Shown here piece after piece: positions 10,340-22,499 of a stretch of 64,000 nucleotides of DNA. The notes beneath the pieces are model-generated. The model searched no databases. It saw only the letters and a list, made by a program, of their open reading frames with translations, and was not told where the DNA came from. Position 1 is the stretch's first letter; each line of letters starts with the position of its first letter. Source of the DNA: Platycnemis pennipes (Eukaryota; Arthropoda; Insecta; Odonata; Platycnemididae); the NCBI GenBank assembly GCA_933228895.1, contig OW121846.1, positions 7,285,915 to 7,349,914 on the forward strand, written 5' to 3'. Both the position numbers and the translations under genes were made by a program.

Positions 10340-11709
10340 CAGTGGCGAAGCTAAGGTATTCGAAGTGGGTATTCTAGCTCATCGGCCCCTTAATTTGCTG
10401 CTTCAGAGACTCAAATATTCCAGTTGACAAAAATCAGTCGACTAAAACGTTGTGTACTGGGCTATTTAAATGGGTTATAACCATCTGTTCCGGTGGGTTT
10501 TTAAAATCTAGTTTTTTTAACATGCATTGCATACGAGGAGAACGCTAGTTGCTTGTTCACTTCTTTACCTCTCGCCCCACTGTTAATTTGATATAAATTT
10601 TCCGGCACCCAACCATGCACAGAGGTCAGCACTTAAGGGGCTAAGTAATTTGCCTTAATGTTTTCCGTTGATCATATAGATTCGGCGGGTTTTCCTTTGG
10701 GCAAAGGTGTCAATGACGCGTTCCTTGAAACTTTCGTCGCTCGAGTGGTTGTTCAGTAAAGCCTTTTCAACCGCCAGGGTGCTTAAATTGCTTAGGCTGG
10801 AGTCCGTCATGGAGTTTCTTAAAAATGTGTTCTCTGTCTTCAACATACTCGTACTTCTTTTGCACAATACAGGAAATGTCTGAATCAGTCTTATGAATCC
10901 CACAGTTTCTTGATATACCTACTTTATCCAGGCCATGTTTAAAAAAATATTTAAGAAACAAATGTGTAGGCAAGTGTTTACTCTCGTTGGAATAGACGTT
11001 AATGAGTTCATTTTTTAGCTGTTCACTGTTAAATAATGAGTGCATTTTAATAAGCTACTCATTTTCGCTGAGGGAAATGATGTATTTTATTCAGGACTTC
11101 ATCTAGTAATTCTACAAAATAAAAGTTATTGAAGTCTTCAAAATGGGATTCCATGTAAACAACGAAGGTATCAATTATTTCAAAAGCGAGCCTTCTGAAT
11201 TAGTGAAACGTGTCTAGTCCACCCTGGTTGTTGTTGTTCAGTCCTTTAGCCGTAGGTTGACTTGTTATTTTCCAACCACTAAACGAAGAAAAAATTCACA
11301 TGCAACGAAACTGTTTCATACAGAATCAGTCTCTCTTAATTTCCCTCCGTCTCGCCATCTCTTGATCATTCGCTGAGACTCGGAAGGGCGCGAGAACTAG
11401 GCGCGAGTGTCTAGGCTCTCAGCGCGCAAGAATCACGCAGTTTCAGGCGCAAGCGTCCGGCGGCAAATAAGCGTATGCGCATGCGCCATCCGGCCATTTG
11501 GAGTCTACCAGCAGCCAGACTCCCAAGCCTCCAAAACATCCAAACCACATCAACGCAACGCAATGTGCAGAAATATAGACTATATTTATTTTTCCTATGC
11601 TTTCTCGGCAACATAAAATGCATGACAGAGCTGAAAAAATAGTATATATTTTTCTGTAATCATTTTGGGTATTCTCAGGCTCCCAGACTACCCTTCAGCT
11701 TCGCCAATG
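10340..11709 (-). mobile_element. Inner hAT transposon nested in the outer one
   Basis: Terminal inverted repeats CAGTGGCGAAGCTAAGG (left) and CATTGGCGAAGCTGAAGG (right, reverse-complemented). It is flanked by GTTGGGTC at 10332-10339 and 11710-11717, an exact 8-bp duplication lying within the outer element's own left terminus. Carries a minus-strand transposase C-terminal relic. The CAGTGGCG-type end is common among hAT elements of the Charlie/ZMYM-like group. Confidence 0.85.
10660..11045 (-). pseudogene. hAT transposase C-terminal dimerisation domain
   Basis: Two frames together give the hAT C-terminal dimerisation region. A leading part reads SEQLKNELINVYSN (10980-11030). Then a frameshifted FPVLCKRSTSMLKTENTFLR, NSMTDSSLSNLSTLAVEKAL and ERVIDTFAQRKTRRI run to about 10670. 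In the family this reads roughly PVT-ERSFSxLKxIKTxLRxxM-RLxxLxxLxIE; the ERSFS Glu is degraded here. The ZMYM1-like VID-FA-RK-RR ending supports assignment to that hAT group. DDE residues are absent because only the C-terminus survives. Confidence 0.75.
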
Positions 11710-11908
11710 GTTGGGTCATTACACGTAGAATATTATTTTTCTACACACACGTAGAAAATAATGTAGACAATGTAGATTATGTTGAATGTTGCGTAGATTA
11801 TGTAGAATATTATGTTGATTATTTTTGTGTCTGTAAAATAATGTTTTACGTTTAATAAAATGTGGAAAATTACAATAAAAAAATAAAGCAAAGTATTACA
11901 TTGATAAG

Positions 11909-11985
11909 GTGTTGTGGTGGCCTAGTGGGTAGAGTGCTGAGCTACTGACTGGAAGGTCCCGGATTCAAATCCCGAGTGATGGAGA
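11909..11985 (+). mobile_element. tRNA-derived SINE head
   Basis: Pol III type-2 promoter-like boxes: A-box-like TGGCCTAGTGGGTAGAGTGC at 11918-11937 and B-box-like GGATTCAAATCC at 11961-11972, spaced as in a tRNA. No cloverleaf aminoacyl stem is evident, so I call a SINE head rather than a tRNA gene. It lies inside the outer hAT just upstream of its transposase fragment. Confidence 0.55.
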
Positions 11986-11989
11986 TGGT

Positions 11990-12298
11990 TTGGAAGACCA
12001 TCCAAGAAAATCCATCAGAGATAGCGAAGACAGTGTTTTTCGTGTGCTGAGAAATGAGGGAACCAAAAGTCCATCAACATTTTGGGAGCTTGCTAAATGC
12101 AAGCATCCAGGTTTAAGTAATCTTGCAAATAAATTACTTGATGTCCCTGCATCTTCTGCACAACTTGACAGAGTGTTTAGTAATTGGTCATACGTACATT
12201 GCCCATTAAGGAACAGGCTTACATTTGAAAGATCTAAAAGGTTACTATATATCTACCATACACTTAAACTCAAAGATGTCAAATGTGATGAATATTAG
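11990..12298 (+). pseudogene. hAT transposase C-terminal fragment (outer element)
   Basis: An open 102-codon stretch with the hAT family C-terminal dimerisation domain: FWELAKCKHPGLSNLANKLL, then DVPASSAQLDRVFSNWSYVH, then LRNRLTFERSKRLLYIYHTL. The PASSAxxERxFS core is conserved except that the usual Glu is Asp (QLDRVFS). Only the C-terminus is present; the zinc finger and catalytic core are missing. The frame is open, but no promoter or upstream coding is visible. It belongs to the outer element and is a different hAT lineage from the nested one. Confidence 0.8.
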
Positions 12299-13789
12299 TC
12301 ATTGGAAAATAAAAACATTAATAAACAGTAAATTCTCTTAATTGATTTGAGGAGTATATCTAATCCTTACTTACCAGTATTTTTCATTATTATTCTACTA
12401 ACAGCAGATATTTAGCAATATTCTCAGAAACATAATTTATTTTGTGAATTAAGATGAGATTTTAGATAGGTAGCCGTACACCTCAAAAGGGAGTGAGCGT
12501 CAATTATTTATGTTCATAGAATTAGAAATGAAAACATTTAAGCCTACTCAAGGAACATATATATGCATGGCCCTAGTGTTTCCAGCGGAATATCTATCTA
12601 TCCCACATAACTCAAGATATGCATTAAAAACTAAGTAGGCCTACACTGTCCTATACAACATCTCCAAATTTAATACTATAAAAAAATACTAAATGCCAAC
12701 TTGTCAAAGATGAGACTCAACACGACCAAAAATTATAGTTTTATTGTTTTAATTTTATAACTTAGAGACTACTCTTTTCTCCATGTGGCTTTATTGTAGT
12801 CTTATTCTTGAAATTTTCTAACTGTATAACTGTATCATGTTGTAATCATTCCGTAGAACTTCCAAAAATACATCATAATTGAAGTTTTAAAACAATAGAG
12901 CTATTTCTTCTGTCTGAAAGAGAAATGACTAGCAATAAAGAGAGCAGTGAGCCCTGGAGCAACAAGTAAACAGAGCTCTTAAGTTGTTTTTTGATGGTAA
13001 CTTTCTCTTGGCCTTGATAGAGGTGCAGTAATATACTTCCTATAATGTTTCACTTAGTGGCAATGGACGTAATTTCACTTCAATTGAAATACCAGTTAAT
13101 ATAATCCTTAATCTTGCCTACTGCATATATAACTAATTGCAAGTATTTGCCATAGAAAATTTAAAAAATGCAATGAAGTGGTTACAAATGACTCAGGCCT
13201 ACACCAATCAATCTAGAAAATATTGCTTTGACTCGTGGATAATTTAGCATTTAGACAGTTCAATCTTGGATAATTATTGATTTCCTGGCAGGCCTAGCAA
13301 TGGTGGGCTTATAATAGGCTATTTAAGTTGAAACTGCACTAAATATAGGTTTAATTATTAAAATGTGTTAGTATAATGTTAAAATAAAATTTTCCAATAA
13401 TCGTAATCACTTCTTTAGCAGTATATGTAAAATGAATTTTCTACACGTAGAATATGTAACTATTAGCAATATTCTACATTACATATTCTACGGTAGAGTT
13501 TACATGTAGAATACGCATTTTCTACACAGAATATATTACTGACCCAACCCTGCATAAAGGAAGCTCGCACACCAAATCTGGGCTCTGTCGGATAATATTT
13601 ACTGGTCGACCACGGGCCTTGAAATTTGAGAAAAACGACTGGAATAGTGTAAAGTAGACAGCGCTACGTAATATCGCCACCAAAACGGAAAATTCGATGT
13701 GCTTGGAGTCTCCAGTCGTAATGTGCATCGTTAGAAGCACATATGGCCAACCTTTGACCTTTCGTGACCTCATAGTGAGGTCAAAATAT

Positions 13790-13870
13790 GTAGGTTGCCG
13801 GTCTTGCCACCCTAGGATCGTGGGTATGAATCCGACCTCGGGCATGGATGCTGTGATCGTCTTTTTTCCA
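13790..13870 (+). mobile_element. Possible tRNA-derived SINE fragment
   Basis: A B-box-like GGTATGAATCC near 13822, followed by CTCGGGCATGGATG, resembles the head-to-body junction of insect tRNA-derived SINEs. The A box is weak (GGTTGCCGGTCTTGCCACC) and no tail or target duplication could be fixed. Confidence 0.3.
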
Positions 13871-14068
13871 CCAACAAATTCCGTCTATTCACCATAAAAC
13901 TGTGCGGCTATTCCACAATCGCAGGAAGACTTGCTGTTGAAAAGCCTTTCCCAGTAATCCGAAGAACCAAAATTCCAATGTTATGGTACAGATTTGGAGC
14001 GTTTGGAGGGGAACATGAAAGTTTTTGAAGGTCAAGTAAGAAGGTATTCCCGGTATGCTATTATATAT

Positions 14069-15165
14069 TGTGACGGACACTGGTCCGCGCGCACGGGTAG
14101 GTGAGGTGCTCGAGTGGTTCTCAAGGCGTACGCGACGTTAGGCGGACAAGTTTCGGCTGGAGGACTAGAGGAGTCGAGTGAGGGAATTCTCGGTGCTGGA
14201 GGAAGAGAACTGGAGCTGTTTCTGGAACGGCAAATTTCATTGGCCCGTCATTGAAGGTATTCAAAAGAAAACGACAATGCAAACCAGAATCTCCGCTGAG
14301 GGCGGTCAGGATCGCGGCACAAAACTCTCCTTAGGAGATAGGGGTTAGCGAGATCGTAAACTTAAACACAAACATGAAATTTTAAAAAAAGAATACACTT
14401 GTCCAAAACAATCATTAGGTTGGAATTCTTTTACGTGAACGATTAAGCTAGAAACAGTGCAATTAGGATTTAATGTCGCCCAATTGACGGAATTTAAAAA
14501 TTCTTCTATGCAGACTCTCTACGACACACCAGCTCCTTTCTAGAGGCCGAAAGGTTAATCGTTGCACTGAGTGGGTAGTGAGAGGTGAGATATCACCACA
14601 GTGATATTTCTTTCACTGATTCTATTCATTCTTTCACTGAGAAGGGGCACGTGGCCTGCTTGACGGCTGCGGGGGGTTTTCTCGGGCCCCTGCGTCTTAC
14701 GCGTTTTCTGGGGTTTCTGGAGGGGCCGGCCGGACGGGCGGACGACTCGTCACTGGGGAGACGCCTGGGACTCGACCGTGACCTGCAGGCTTGTCCTCCG
14801 ATGTTCCCGGGATCCTCACCAAGCAAGATCCCTTTCTCAGGTCGTTCCGTGGCGATAGTCTCGTCTCGGCAAGCGAGCACGGCTTCCTTGTTCCTCGCTG
14901 CCTCCCAGCGCAAGTTCCGATATTCTTGCCACAGAGCGCGGGAGAGGAGAGAAGTTGCCGTCAGGTCAGGTTTTCGGTCCAAATCCCCTCTATCCGGCCC
15001 GTCAGCTGACCTGCACTGCCGCGCCACCTAGCTAACAAGTGACGAGCGGAAAAACCGCCTCCCGCGCAATACTCGCGCGGAATGCAATTGCCCGCGTTCT
15101 CCTTTTCCCACTGAGGATTGATACCTCAACTCAAATCACAATCCTCACACAAACACAACATGACA
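14069..15165. other. GC-rich block, possible solo LTR
   Basis: A GC-rich, CpG-rich block in AT-rich surroundings. It begins TGTGACGGACACTGG and has a GC-rich core at about 14640-15100. A similar layout (TGTCACGA start, AC-rich stretch, GC-rich core) occurs at 32811-34064. TG-starting, CA-ending blocks with GC-rich cores are seen in Gypsy-type LTRs, but I found no primer-binding site, gag/pol or clear duplication. Overlapping open frames on both strands are expected from the composition and are not supported as proteins. Confidence 0.3.
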
Positions 15166-15539
15166 CCAATATAAACAAAGCGAATCTTGCACAAAAAAAT
15201 TAACAAAGGGCAGTTTCGTCTCCGTGATCGCAATCATTGATACGGTTCGTCAAGCGACGAAATTCACAATACGGACACATTATTTTACACGAATGCATTC
15301 TACTTTCATGTTTGAGGTGTACGGCAAGAAGGCAGCCAACCTCGGCAATCCAGTCTACCATCACAGCAGTACGGCATCACGATGACATTGATTTTTTAAG
15401 TTTCCCTTCCATTCGTGCTGCGCTAATTATTATTGCAATTTTTTATAACTTTCATTTTATGAAGGGATTTATAAGCATTCAAACAAAGTGAATGAAGAGC
15501 ATGAAGAGGCTGCAAAAGATTCTGCCAAAATTCCATAAT

Positions 15540-16163
15540 TCCAACTTTCTGATACTGTTTAAGAGGGCTGTAAATAAAGGGAAAATAAGGATTTTAAGGC
15601 TTTGGAAAGCGATGGTATTTTAAGATTGACTAATTTTTATTCAAATAAATATAGAGAGTTATAAATTATATTTTCAATACATCTTAATATTAAATGCAGA
15701 ACTAATTCCATTGTCCGGCATAACATTATCTTTTGACTGATTCGCAAGTGTTACATTATTCATGTGTGAGGTCATGTTGGGGAAATATTTGAAACAAGAG
15801 TGAAAAAGAGCGAGACCGATTTAAATAACGGCCACGAGAGGAGTAGTATGGGATGACAGGGTTTTGCCTTATCCAGCGAGGCTATCGTATGCAAAGAGAA
15901 ACCAAATATCCGCTTAGATGATATGGGTGGAACTCTGCTTTCCCCGTTGTTTCCCTTAGAGTGATGCTCGAATGGGTGATGGAGGGTGACGGATTAGCGC
16001 AGCCTTTGTCTTGAAAAAAGAAGTGTGGGAGAGGTTTGGGAGAACGTGCTCAGAGAGTATGCGTGGAGAGTATCTGGGAGGAAAGTAGCGGAAGACGGGA
16101 CGGGGCTTGTCGAATGCTCTCGGAGAGGGAACGCTGTGAGGTCTGGTGCCGTGGATTCTAGGC
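15540..16163 (+). repeat. Dispersed ~650-bp repeat, copy 2
   Basis: Second copy of the repeat at 7878-8532, same orientation. Landmarks: TCTGATACTGTTTAAG, TTTTAAGGCTTTGGAA, TTTTTATTCAAATAAATATA, AAAGAGCGAGACCGATTTAA, CGAATGGGTGATG, GGGACGGGGCTTGTC, GTCTGGTGCCG. Differences are spread throughout and include frame-breaking gaps. Confidence 0.6.
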
Positions 16164-17105
16164 CGGGGAGCAAATAGTAATGTTCACGGGAAAACGGTAT
16201 TTAAGAGTTGGTTTGCGGTGAAAATGGTGAGAAGAAGATGAAAGAGAAAGCTTGCTGAGATCTGAGGACACCAGAGTAATGTGGAAATATCATATTTGTT
16301 GTGGACGATGTATCACATGCACCAAACGTGGTAGTTAAAAGATCACACAACTGAAATTCGGAAAAGACAATAGAGCATGAAAATCTACTTCTGCTTACCG
16401 CGATCAACTCTAACCCAAACTCCGCAGGCAAAACAGTCGGTACGGCAGAGCGGGGCATCGGGACATGAGGGGGGTACACTCGCGCACAAAACACTACGAG
16501 CACCACTTCCAACAAAATCTACAAGTAGCTTCGCGCTAAGACGATGCTTAATATAGGCATTAATTGAATTGAACTTAAAATATTGTACCATCGTGGTATA
16601 AGGTATGCTACTACTAGCACTTTTAAGTACTACATTAACAAACGTTCTGGACACTAACAGCAGGCAAGGAAAATGGGCTGCTAGCAGCGGCGAAGGCGGC
16701 CTGTAGCGCAGCTCAGGTAGACCGTCCGCTCGAGAGTCCGAGGAGTGCTACTTATGGGCGTGACATGTCTCTGGCAGCAACATTACCTGAGAGGCATTCA
16801 ACCCCGATTAGAGTTCTACAAAAAGGTGATATTCATAGTAACTGAATTGCAAGAATTACCAGGAGGACCGAATTACATTGTGTACTTTATCCCTTGTCGG
16901 CGTTCCCTACCTCCATCGCTGGTACTTGGAGGGGCGCCTGATTTGGAGGCAGCCTCTCCTGAACAGTAAGAGTTGCTTTGTAGCAAATCAAAAAATTTCA
17001 AATATAAAAATAGCTGCTCGTAGATTTCTAAGCAGGATATTGTTCATTTTCGTAACAAGGATTATTTATAGTTATCAAAATATCCTACAACATTTTATGT
17101 ACACT
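16164..17105. other. No confident feature
   Basis: No recognisable protein. A short tRNA-like stretch at 16692-16712 (CTGTAGCGCAGCTCAGGTAGA) resembles an A box, but no B box follows at the right distance. The sequence up to 17105 is the flank of the RTE insertion. Confidence 0.45.
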
Positions 17106-17117
17106 ATAGGCCGCATC

Positions 17118-20100
17118 TCGCGGCTGAGCTTAAAAGCCACCGAGTGCGTCCACTGGGTTGCGGATGGTGGGTCGACCTCTATATATAGAGGTTACCTGCG
17201 AGAAAAGCGAGTTTACTCGTCGAATAAGCAGTCGTGGACAAAAAGCGACGGCATTCCGAGGGCGTATTGGTCTATCCTTGGGTAAGGTAGGCCTTAAATA
17301 ATACAGAACCTGTGAAGATGCCGTGACTTGGCGATGAGGCCGCCAACAATTACGCTTCCCATCACCCGGAGGAGAGGGCAGCAGCTCTTCTTCACATGAG
17401 TGAAGGTGGAGACCACAGTGGTCGGTACAGTGACACTCATTTCACTACAGGCGTGGTAACATTTACTTTAACGGCTGTAGTACTGCGATGTGGAAGGCAA
17501 GGGGAAACCACCACATTATTATCCCGAGGAGTCGCAGCTACTCCACTCTTTCCTTTATTATCAAGACGTGAAGGCACCCTTTCGAGTAAAATATTCCGGA
17601 GGTAAAATAGTCCCCCATTCGGATCTCCGGGCGGGGACTACACGAGAGAGTACATCAGTCAAGTGTGATACTCATTTTAGGGTAGGAACGTGGAACGTGC
17701 GATCACTTCGGACCTGCGGAAGACTGGAGAACCTGAAGGTGGAAATGCGGAGAATGAACCTCGATGTATTGGGAATCAGTGAAATAAGATGGCCCGAAGA
17801 AGGAGACTTTTGGAGTGGAGGTTATAGAATTATTCACACCGGATAACTGAATGGTAGCGCTGGAGTAGGCATAATGCTTAGGAAGAGTGCGGGACTGCGT
17901 GTGAAGAGCTTCCTGCAATACAGTGAAAGGATTGTAATGGTTAAAATTGAAACTAAGCCTACAGATACCATTGTGGTGTAAGTTTACATGCCTACGTCGG
18001 ACAACGAAGATGAAGAAGTGGAAGACGTCTACGAAGATATCACTGAAGTAATAAAACAGGTAAGAGGAGAAAAAAACCTAAATATTTTAGGAGACTGGAA
18101 CGCTGTCGTTGACGAAGATTAATATGGAAGAATATTTGGAAAATATGGATTGGAAAACCGAAACGAAAGAGGAGAAAGACTGCTGGAGTTCTGCGCACAA
18201 CATAAGTTAGTGGTTACTAACACATTGTTTAAAAATCACAACCGAAGAAAATACACTTGGAAGATGCCAGGAGACACAGGAAGATTTCAAATAGACTACA
18301 TTTTAGTGAAGCAGAGGTTCAGGAATCAGGTGAAGGACTGCAAAAGCTACCCGGGTGCAGACATCCACAGCGACCATAATTTAGTGATGATGAAATGCCA
18401 TCTAAAATTCAAGAGATTGAAGACAACAGTAAAGAACATTTGGCAAGTAGAAAAACTAAAGGAGACTCAAAATCAGCTGGAATTTCAAAAAGCAGTAGAA
18501 AACAACATAGGAGAGGACCTGACTGAGAAACCAGTTGAAGAGCGTTGGGAAAACATTAAATGTGGGCTACAAAAAGCCGCAAAAGAAGTTCTTGGAAGAA
18601 GAATGGTTGTTAAGAAGAAACCATGGATCACGGAAGAAGTCTTAGTGCTGATTGAAGAAAGAAGAAAGTACAAGAATGTGAAAACTGAAGAAGGGCAGCT
18701 TTGCTACAAAAGAATAAGGAACGAAGTAAGTCGCAAAGCCAGGAAAGCTAGAGAAATGTGGATGAACAATCTGTGCGAAGATGCACAGAACAACCTTACC
18801 ATTGGAAAGGTGGAAGCTGCCTATAGGATAGTGAGGAACCACTTCAAGAGCGCAGATGCAATGCTATAAGGGACAAGAATGGAGAACTTTTGATTGAAAA
18901 TGAAGACAAAGTGAAGAGATGGAAAAAATATCTGGAAGAGTTATACAACGGGAACGACCTCAGCACGAAAGAGATTGAAGAGGAAAGCGAAGTCGAGAAG
19001 CATCATATGGGAGCATCAATATTGAGATCGGAATTCGACGCAGCAGTAGGGGACCTTCGGATGAATAAGGCTTCTGGAATTGATGATATACCCGCAGAAC
19101 TGATAAGGAATGCGGGAGAGAGGACATTGGCCCAACTTTATAATGTCATCTGCGACATGTACTCAACAGGAGAAATACCCAGGGACTTCGAGAAAAACAT
19201 CATCATTCCTATTCTAAAAAAGATGAGAGCAGAGAAATGCGAAAATTATAGGACTATAAGCCTTACGACACATGCATCGAAGATATTGACAAGGATCATC
19301 TACAGAAGAATAGAACGAAAAGCAGAGGAGTTCCTGGATGAAGATCAATTACGATATAGGAAAAGTAAGGGTACAAGAGAAGCAATACTGGCCCTTAGGC
19401 TGCTTATAGAGAAGAGAATGGAGAAGAACAAACCGACCTTCATTGCATTGTGGATTTAGAGAAGGCTTTCGACAACGTGGACTGGAATTCAATGCTTGAT
19501 ATTCTGACAGGAATTGGAGTTTCCTACAATGATCGAAGAATTATCCACAGTTTGTATAAAAACCAAGTAGCTGTGATTAAATCTGGACCCAGCTGTGAAG
19601 AATCAAGAATAAGGAAAGGAGTGAGACAAGGCTGTGCACTGTCTCCCGTGATTTTTAATGTTTACATTGAGAGAGCCATCAATGAAGTCAAGGAGAAGTG
19701 TTCTGGAGTGAACATCCAAGGAGAAACAATCAGTATGCTACGATTCGCTGATGACATAGCTCTCATAGCAGAGACAGAGAAGGAGCTGAATAAGATGCTA
19801 ACAACCATGGGAAGGACAATGACCAGACATCAGCTGAAGATCAATAAGAAGAAAACTAAGATATTGGTGTGCAGAAAAGAGAAGAGGACAAAACCGAGGT
19901 TAAAGTAGGAAAACAGAAACTGGAAGAGGTGAAAGAGTTCTGTTACCTGGGAAGCAGAGTAACCAACGATGGACGAAGCAAGAAAGAAATAGTGAGTAGA
20001 ATAGCCCAGACAAAGAGGGCATTCTATCAAAAGAAGAATCTACTAACAGCTGGAAATACAAGCATAGAAGTAAGGAAGCAATTCATTAAAACGTATATCT

Positions 20101-20525
20101 GGAGCATGTACCTTTATGGCAGTGAGGCATGGACGATGACAGCAGCGGAGAAGAAAAGGGTGGAAGCATTCGAAATATGGTGCTATCGACGAATGATGAA
20201 GATAAAATGGATCGACCGAGTGACAAATGAAGATGTCCTAAGAAGAGTGGGAGAAAAGAGAAGTCTACTGAAAACTATAAAAAGAAGACGGGACAAGCTA
20301 ACCGGCCATATCTTAAGACACGATGGCCTGATGAAGACAATCGTCGAGGGAAAGGTGAACGGGAAAAATGGAAGAGGCAGGCCTCGTATGAGTTACATGG
20401 AGCAGGTCGTAAAGGACGTGAAAGAGAGGAACTACGTCGGTATGAAGAGGTTGGCCGATAGAAGAATCGAGTGGAGGGCTGCGTCAAACAAACCCTAGGA
20501 TTGTTGACCCTTGATGATGATGATG
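17118..20525 (+). mobile_element. Full-length RTE-type LINE with 12-bp target duplication
   Basis: The element is bounded by exact ATAGGCCGCATC repeats at 17106-17117 and 20526-20537. It is 3.4 kb, a normal size for RTE. About 370 bp of 5' leader, one long broken ORF, and a minimal 3' end with a (GAT)n-type tail directly after the stop are all RTE traits. A second copy lies on the minus strand at 31293-35646 and a 3' scrap at 9617-9758. It looks the least rearranged of the LINEs here. Confidence 0.9.
17490..20498 (+). pseudogene. RTE ORF: APE endonuclease plus reverse transcriptase
   Basis: One polyprotein, broken by three stops (TAA at 17844, 17979, 18120) and three frameshifts (near 18850, 19450 and 19890). 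The N-terminal APE-like endonuclease shows [49 protein letters not shown] and SDHNLVMMK, including the catalytic SDH. The RT shows KASGIDDIPAELI, DLEKAFDNVDW, KGVRQGCALSPVIFN and the FADD pair in LRFADDIALIAE. A C-terminal domain has CYLGSRVTNDG, YGSEAWTM, IWCYRRMMKIKWIDRVTNED and the RGRPRMSYMEQVVKDV end. The endonuclease resembles the BovB-derived domain of ruminant CFDP2, which supports the RTE clade. Confidence 0.9.
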
Positions 20526-20537
20526 ATAGGCCGCATC

Positions 20538-22179
20538 ATTAGATGTGGAAGCTTCACGAAAGCTAGGACCACTTGGGCACAATGGTTCCCGTAAGTTAAG
20601 ACGGGAAATTTCGTTGGTCACTCGACACATAACATACAATTTTGGGAAAAAATAGAAACAACTCTACAGTTCGCTTTTGTGACTCTCATATATTCTTTTT
20701 CATTCTTACCGACGCCTAACCTAATAAAATTATAGTTTACCACAATTGCGGTCAGAAAGTAACATTTCTTATGCCTTTCTCGTGAACTGCCCTAACGAAC
20801 TTAAAATTTTGTACCGCTGGGAAGCATGGGAAATATTTCGTATTAGTATACAGAATCATGAGTGGGTGTACTCCAAGGCCCGGTAGTTCCCCTTAAATTT
20901 TGAAGCCATGCGATGCGCGGCGCCGCCATCTTACCTCGACCCACTTTTCAAAACTTTGAATACGCAGCCTAATCCAATTTTTTCTATTTGTTTATGAAGA
21001 AGGCACAATGAGCAATTCCTTTGATACTATTTCCATTAGTGATAGAAAGGCACTGTTTTGATCAGCAAACTGCAAACTCAGAGAGGATTATTCCATTTTT
21101 AAGATATATAAGAGCATTGGCTTCTGACTTACTGTCGATACAGAAATAGAGTTTGGATACAAATAACAAAATAACAGAAGGGCCTATGGAAAAACTGATC
21201 ACACCGAATATTTCTTAATTATTTCTGCGCTTTTTGATGGTAAATTGAAGTTTTTGAAGAGCATTATAATATTTTTTCATCGGATGTTAGGTACGTAAAC
21301 AGTGCCGCTTTTTGATGGTCTTTGAAGAAAGTGACGACTTTGATGATTTGTATCCCAACAACAAGTTGTTCAATAACATTAAGTTTTGAACATGTTTTCG
21401 GAGTAAATGACAGTCCCATGATCAACAGTTCTCCTCCAGTTATACAGGGGTCAAAGGTCACCTAGGTCTAGGTAGGCAAATATGGGCAACAAATGGGACG
21501 TAAATGATTGACAAAGTACGGACCCTATATCCATCTTCTCATCTGTTGATCTCCAATGACTACACGGGATCATAGATCATGATGTCTATGTGTGTTATTC
21601 GGGGCAAAAACGTGTCGTATCTTAGGTTTAATGAAATAGGTGCCAAGTTGATGATAATATTTCAAGATTCCTCTTGTCATCCTATTCACTCCAAGAGTTG
21701 CGCTGGAGTCACTTTCAACAACCTCAATTTGCCACTCCATTTCCCTTTGGCTTCTGTTCAGGGTTGTTCACGATGGTTAAATTCACCCTGAGAACAATAT
21801 TCCTGAGTTGAAGGTTGATATAATCGCGATTCACACCATGAACCGGCAGTGCAATGCATCGTGTATAGAGGGGGCGCACAGTGGTCCAAAATGGGAAAAA
21901 ATTGGCCAAAATTAATACCGTCGTTATATCAACGTACTTACAAAGTAAAATAGTTGAATCCCAATATTATTGACCTGCTGAATCCGATTTTGAAGTTATT
22001 TTTTATGTGTCTCTAAATGTTAACATTTTAAAGAGATATAATTATTTAAACAATTTCCAAATATTCTACGGAAGTAATTATCTGGGTACAATGGACCCAC
22101 AACTATTTAGATCATATCGCTCCAAAATATTTACGTAATTAATGAATGCATAGTACTTCGAGATCCATGTAATGCTTCA
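20538..22179. other. No confident gene; one repeat match
   Basis: No recognisable protein. The stretch 21840-21888 (reverse complement) is an uninterrupted version of the site around the inverted-repeat element at 24779-25372, so it belongs to a dispersed repeat. Nothing else identified. Confidence 0.5.
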
Positions 22180-22255
22180 ACCCTGTCGTTCACGGGATTC
22201 GAACCGACGACCTTCAGCTACCGGCTTGCGCGTTAGCTACCCATTTAGAATTGAA
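22180..22255 (-). mobile_element. tRNA-derived SINE head
   Basis: On the minus strand: A-box-like TGGGTAGCTAACGCGC and a perfect-looking B box GGTTCGAATCC (22195-22205), correctly spaced. No intact acceptor stem or anticodon arm is convincing, so a SINE head or tRNA pseudogene is more likely than a functional tRNA. Confidence 0.55.
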
Positions 22256-22499
22256 TACTCTAATTTAGGTTAAAGAATATGATATAAGTGATATATCACT
22301 TCTGGAAAAATAGGAAAAAAGATATACTTGATGCTTTCATATAGGCATATTTACTTTGGCATACCTAATCATTTTTATCTAATAAAAGTCTTATTCCGAC
22401 CACTATATCGGACTCATTGTCGCTGTGCGTATCAGCCAGGGCAAGAAGATTTTTAACTTCAAAATCTAAGTTTACCTCAGTTTTCTTCAACACGCCTGA

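Larger units (their letters stand above)
10328..13552 (+). mobile_element. Outer hAT transposon with 8-bp target duplication
   Basis: Ends are TAGGGTTGGGTC on the left and, reverse-complemented, CAGGGTTGGGTC on the right. Both ends are flanked by CATAAAGG (10320-10327 and 13553-13560), the 8-bp duplication expected for hAT. Subterminal sequence on both sides is full of TACACGTAGAAT/ATTCTACATGTA-type motifs. Inside are a hAT C-terminal domain at 11990-12298 and a second, unrelated hAT inserted 12 bp from the left end. Without that insertion it is about 1.85 kb, too short for a full transposase, so it is internally deleted. Confidence 0.85.

Noticed and set aside
14585..15031. 148- and 133-codon open frames on opposite strands
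   Set aside because: Same GC-rich composition effect. The two frames mirror each other and show no recognisable motif.
16685..16760. tRNA or SINE head suggested by TGTAGCGCAGCTCAGG
   Set aside because: Only an A-box-like stretch; no B box at the expected distance.
22180..22255. Functional tRNA gene on the minus strand
   Set aside because: A and B boxes are good, but I cannot form a complete cloverleaf with acceptor and anticodon stems; a SINE head fits better.
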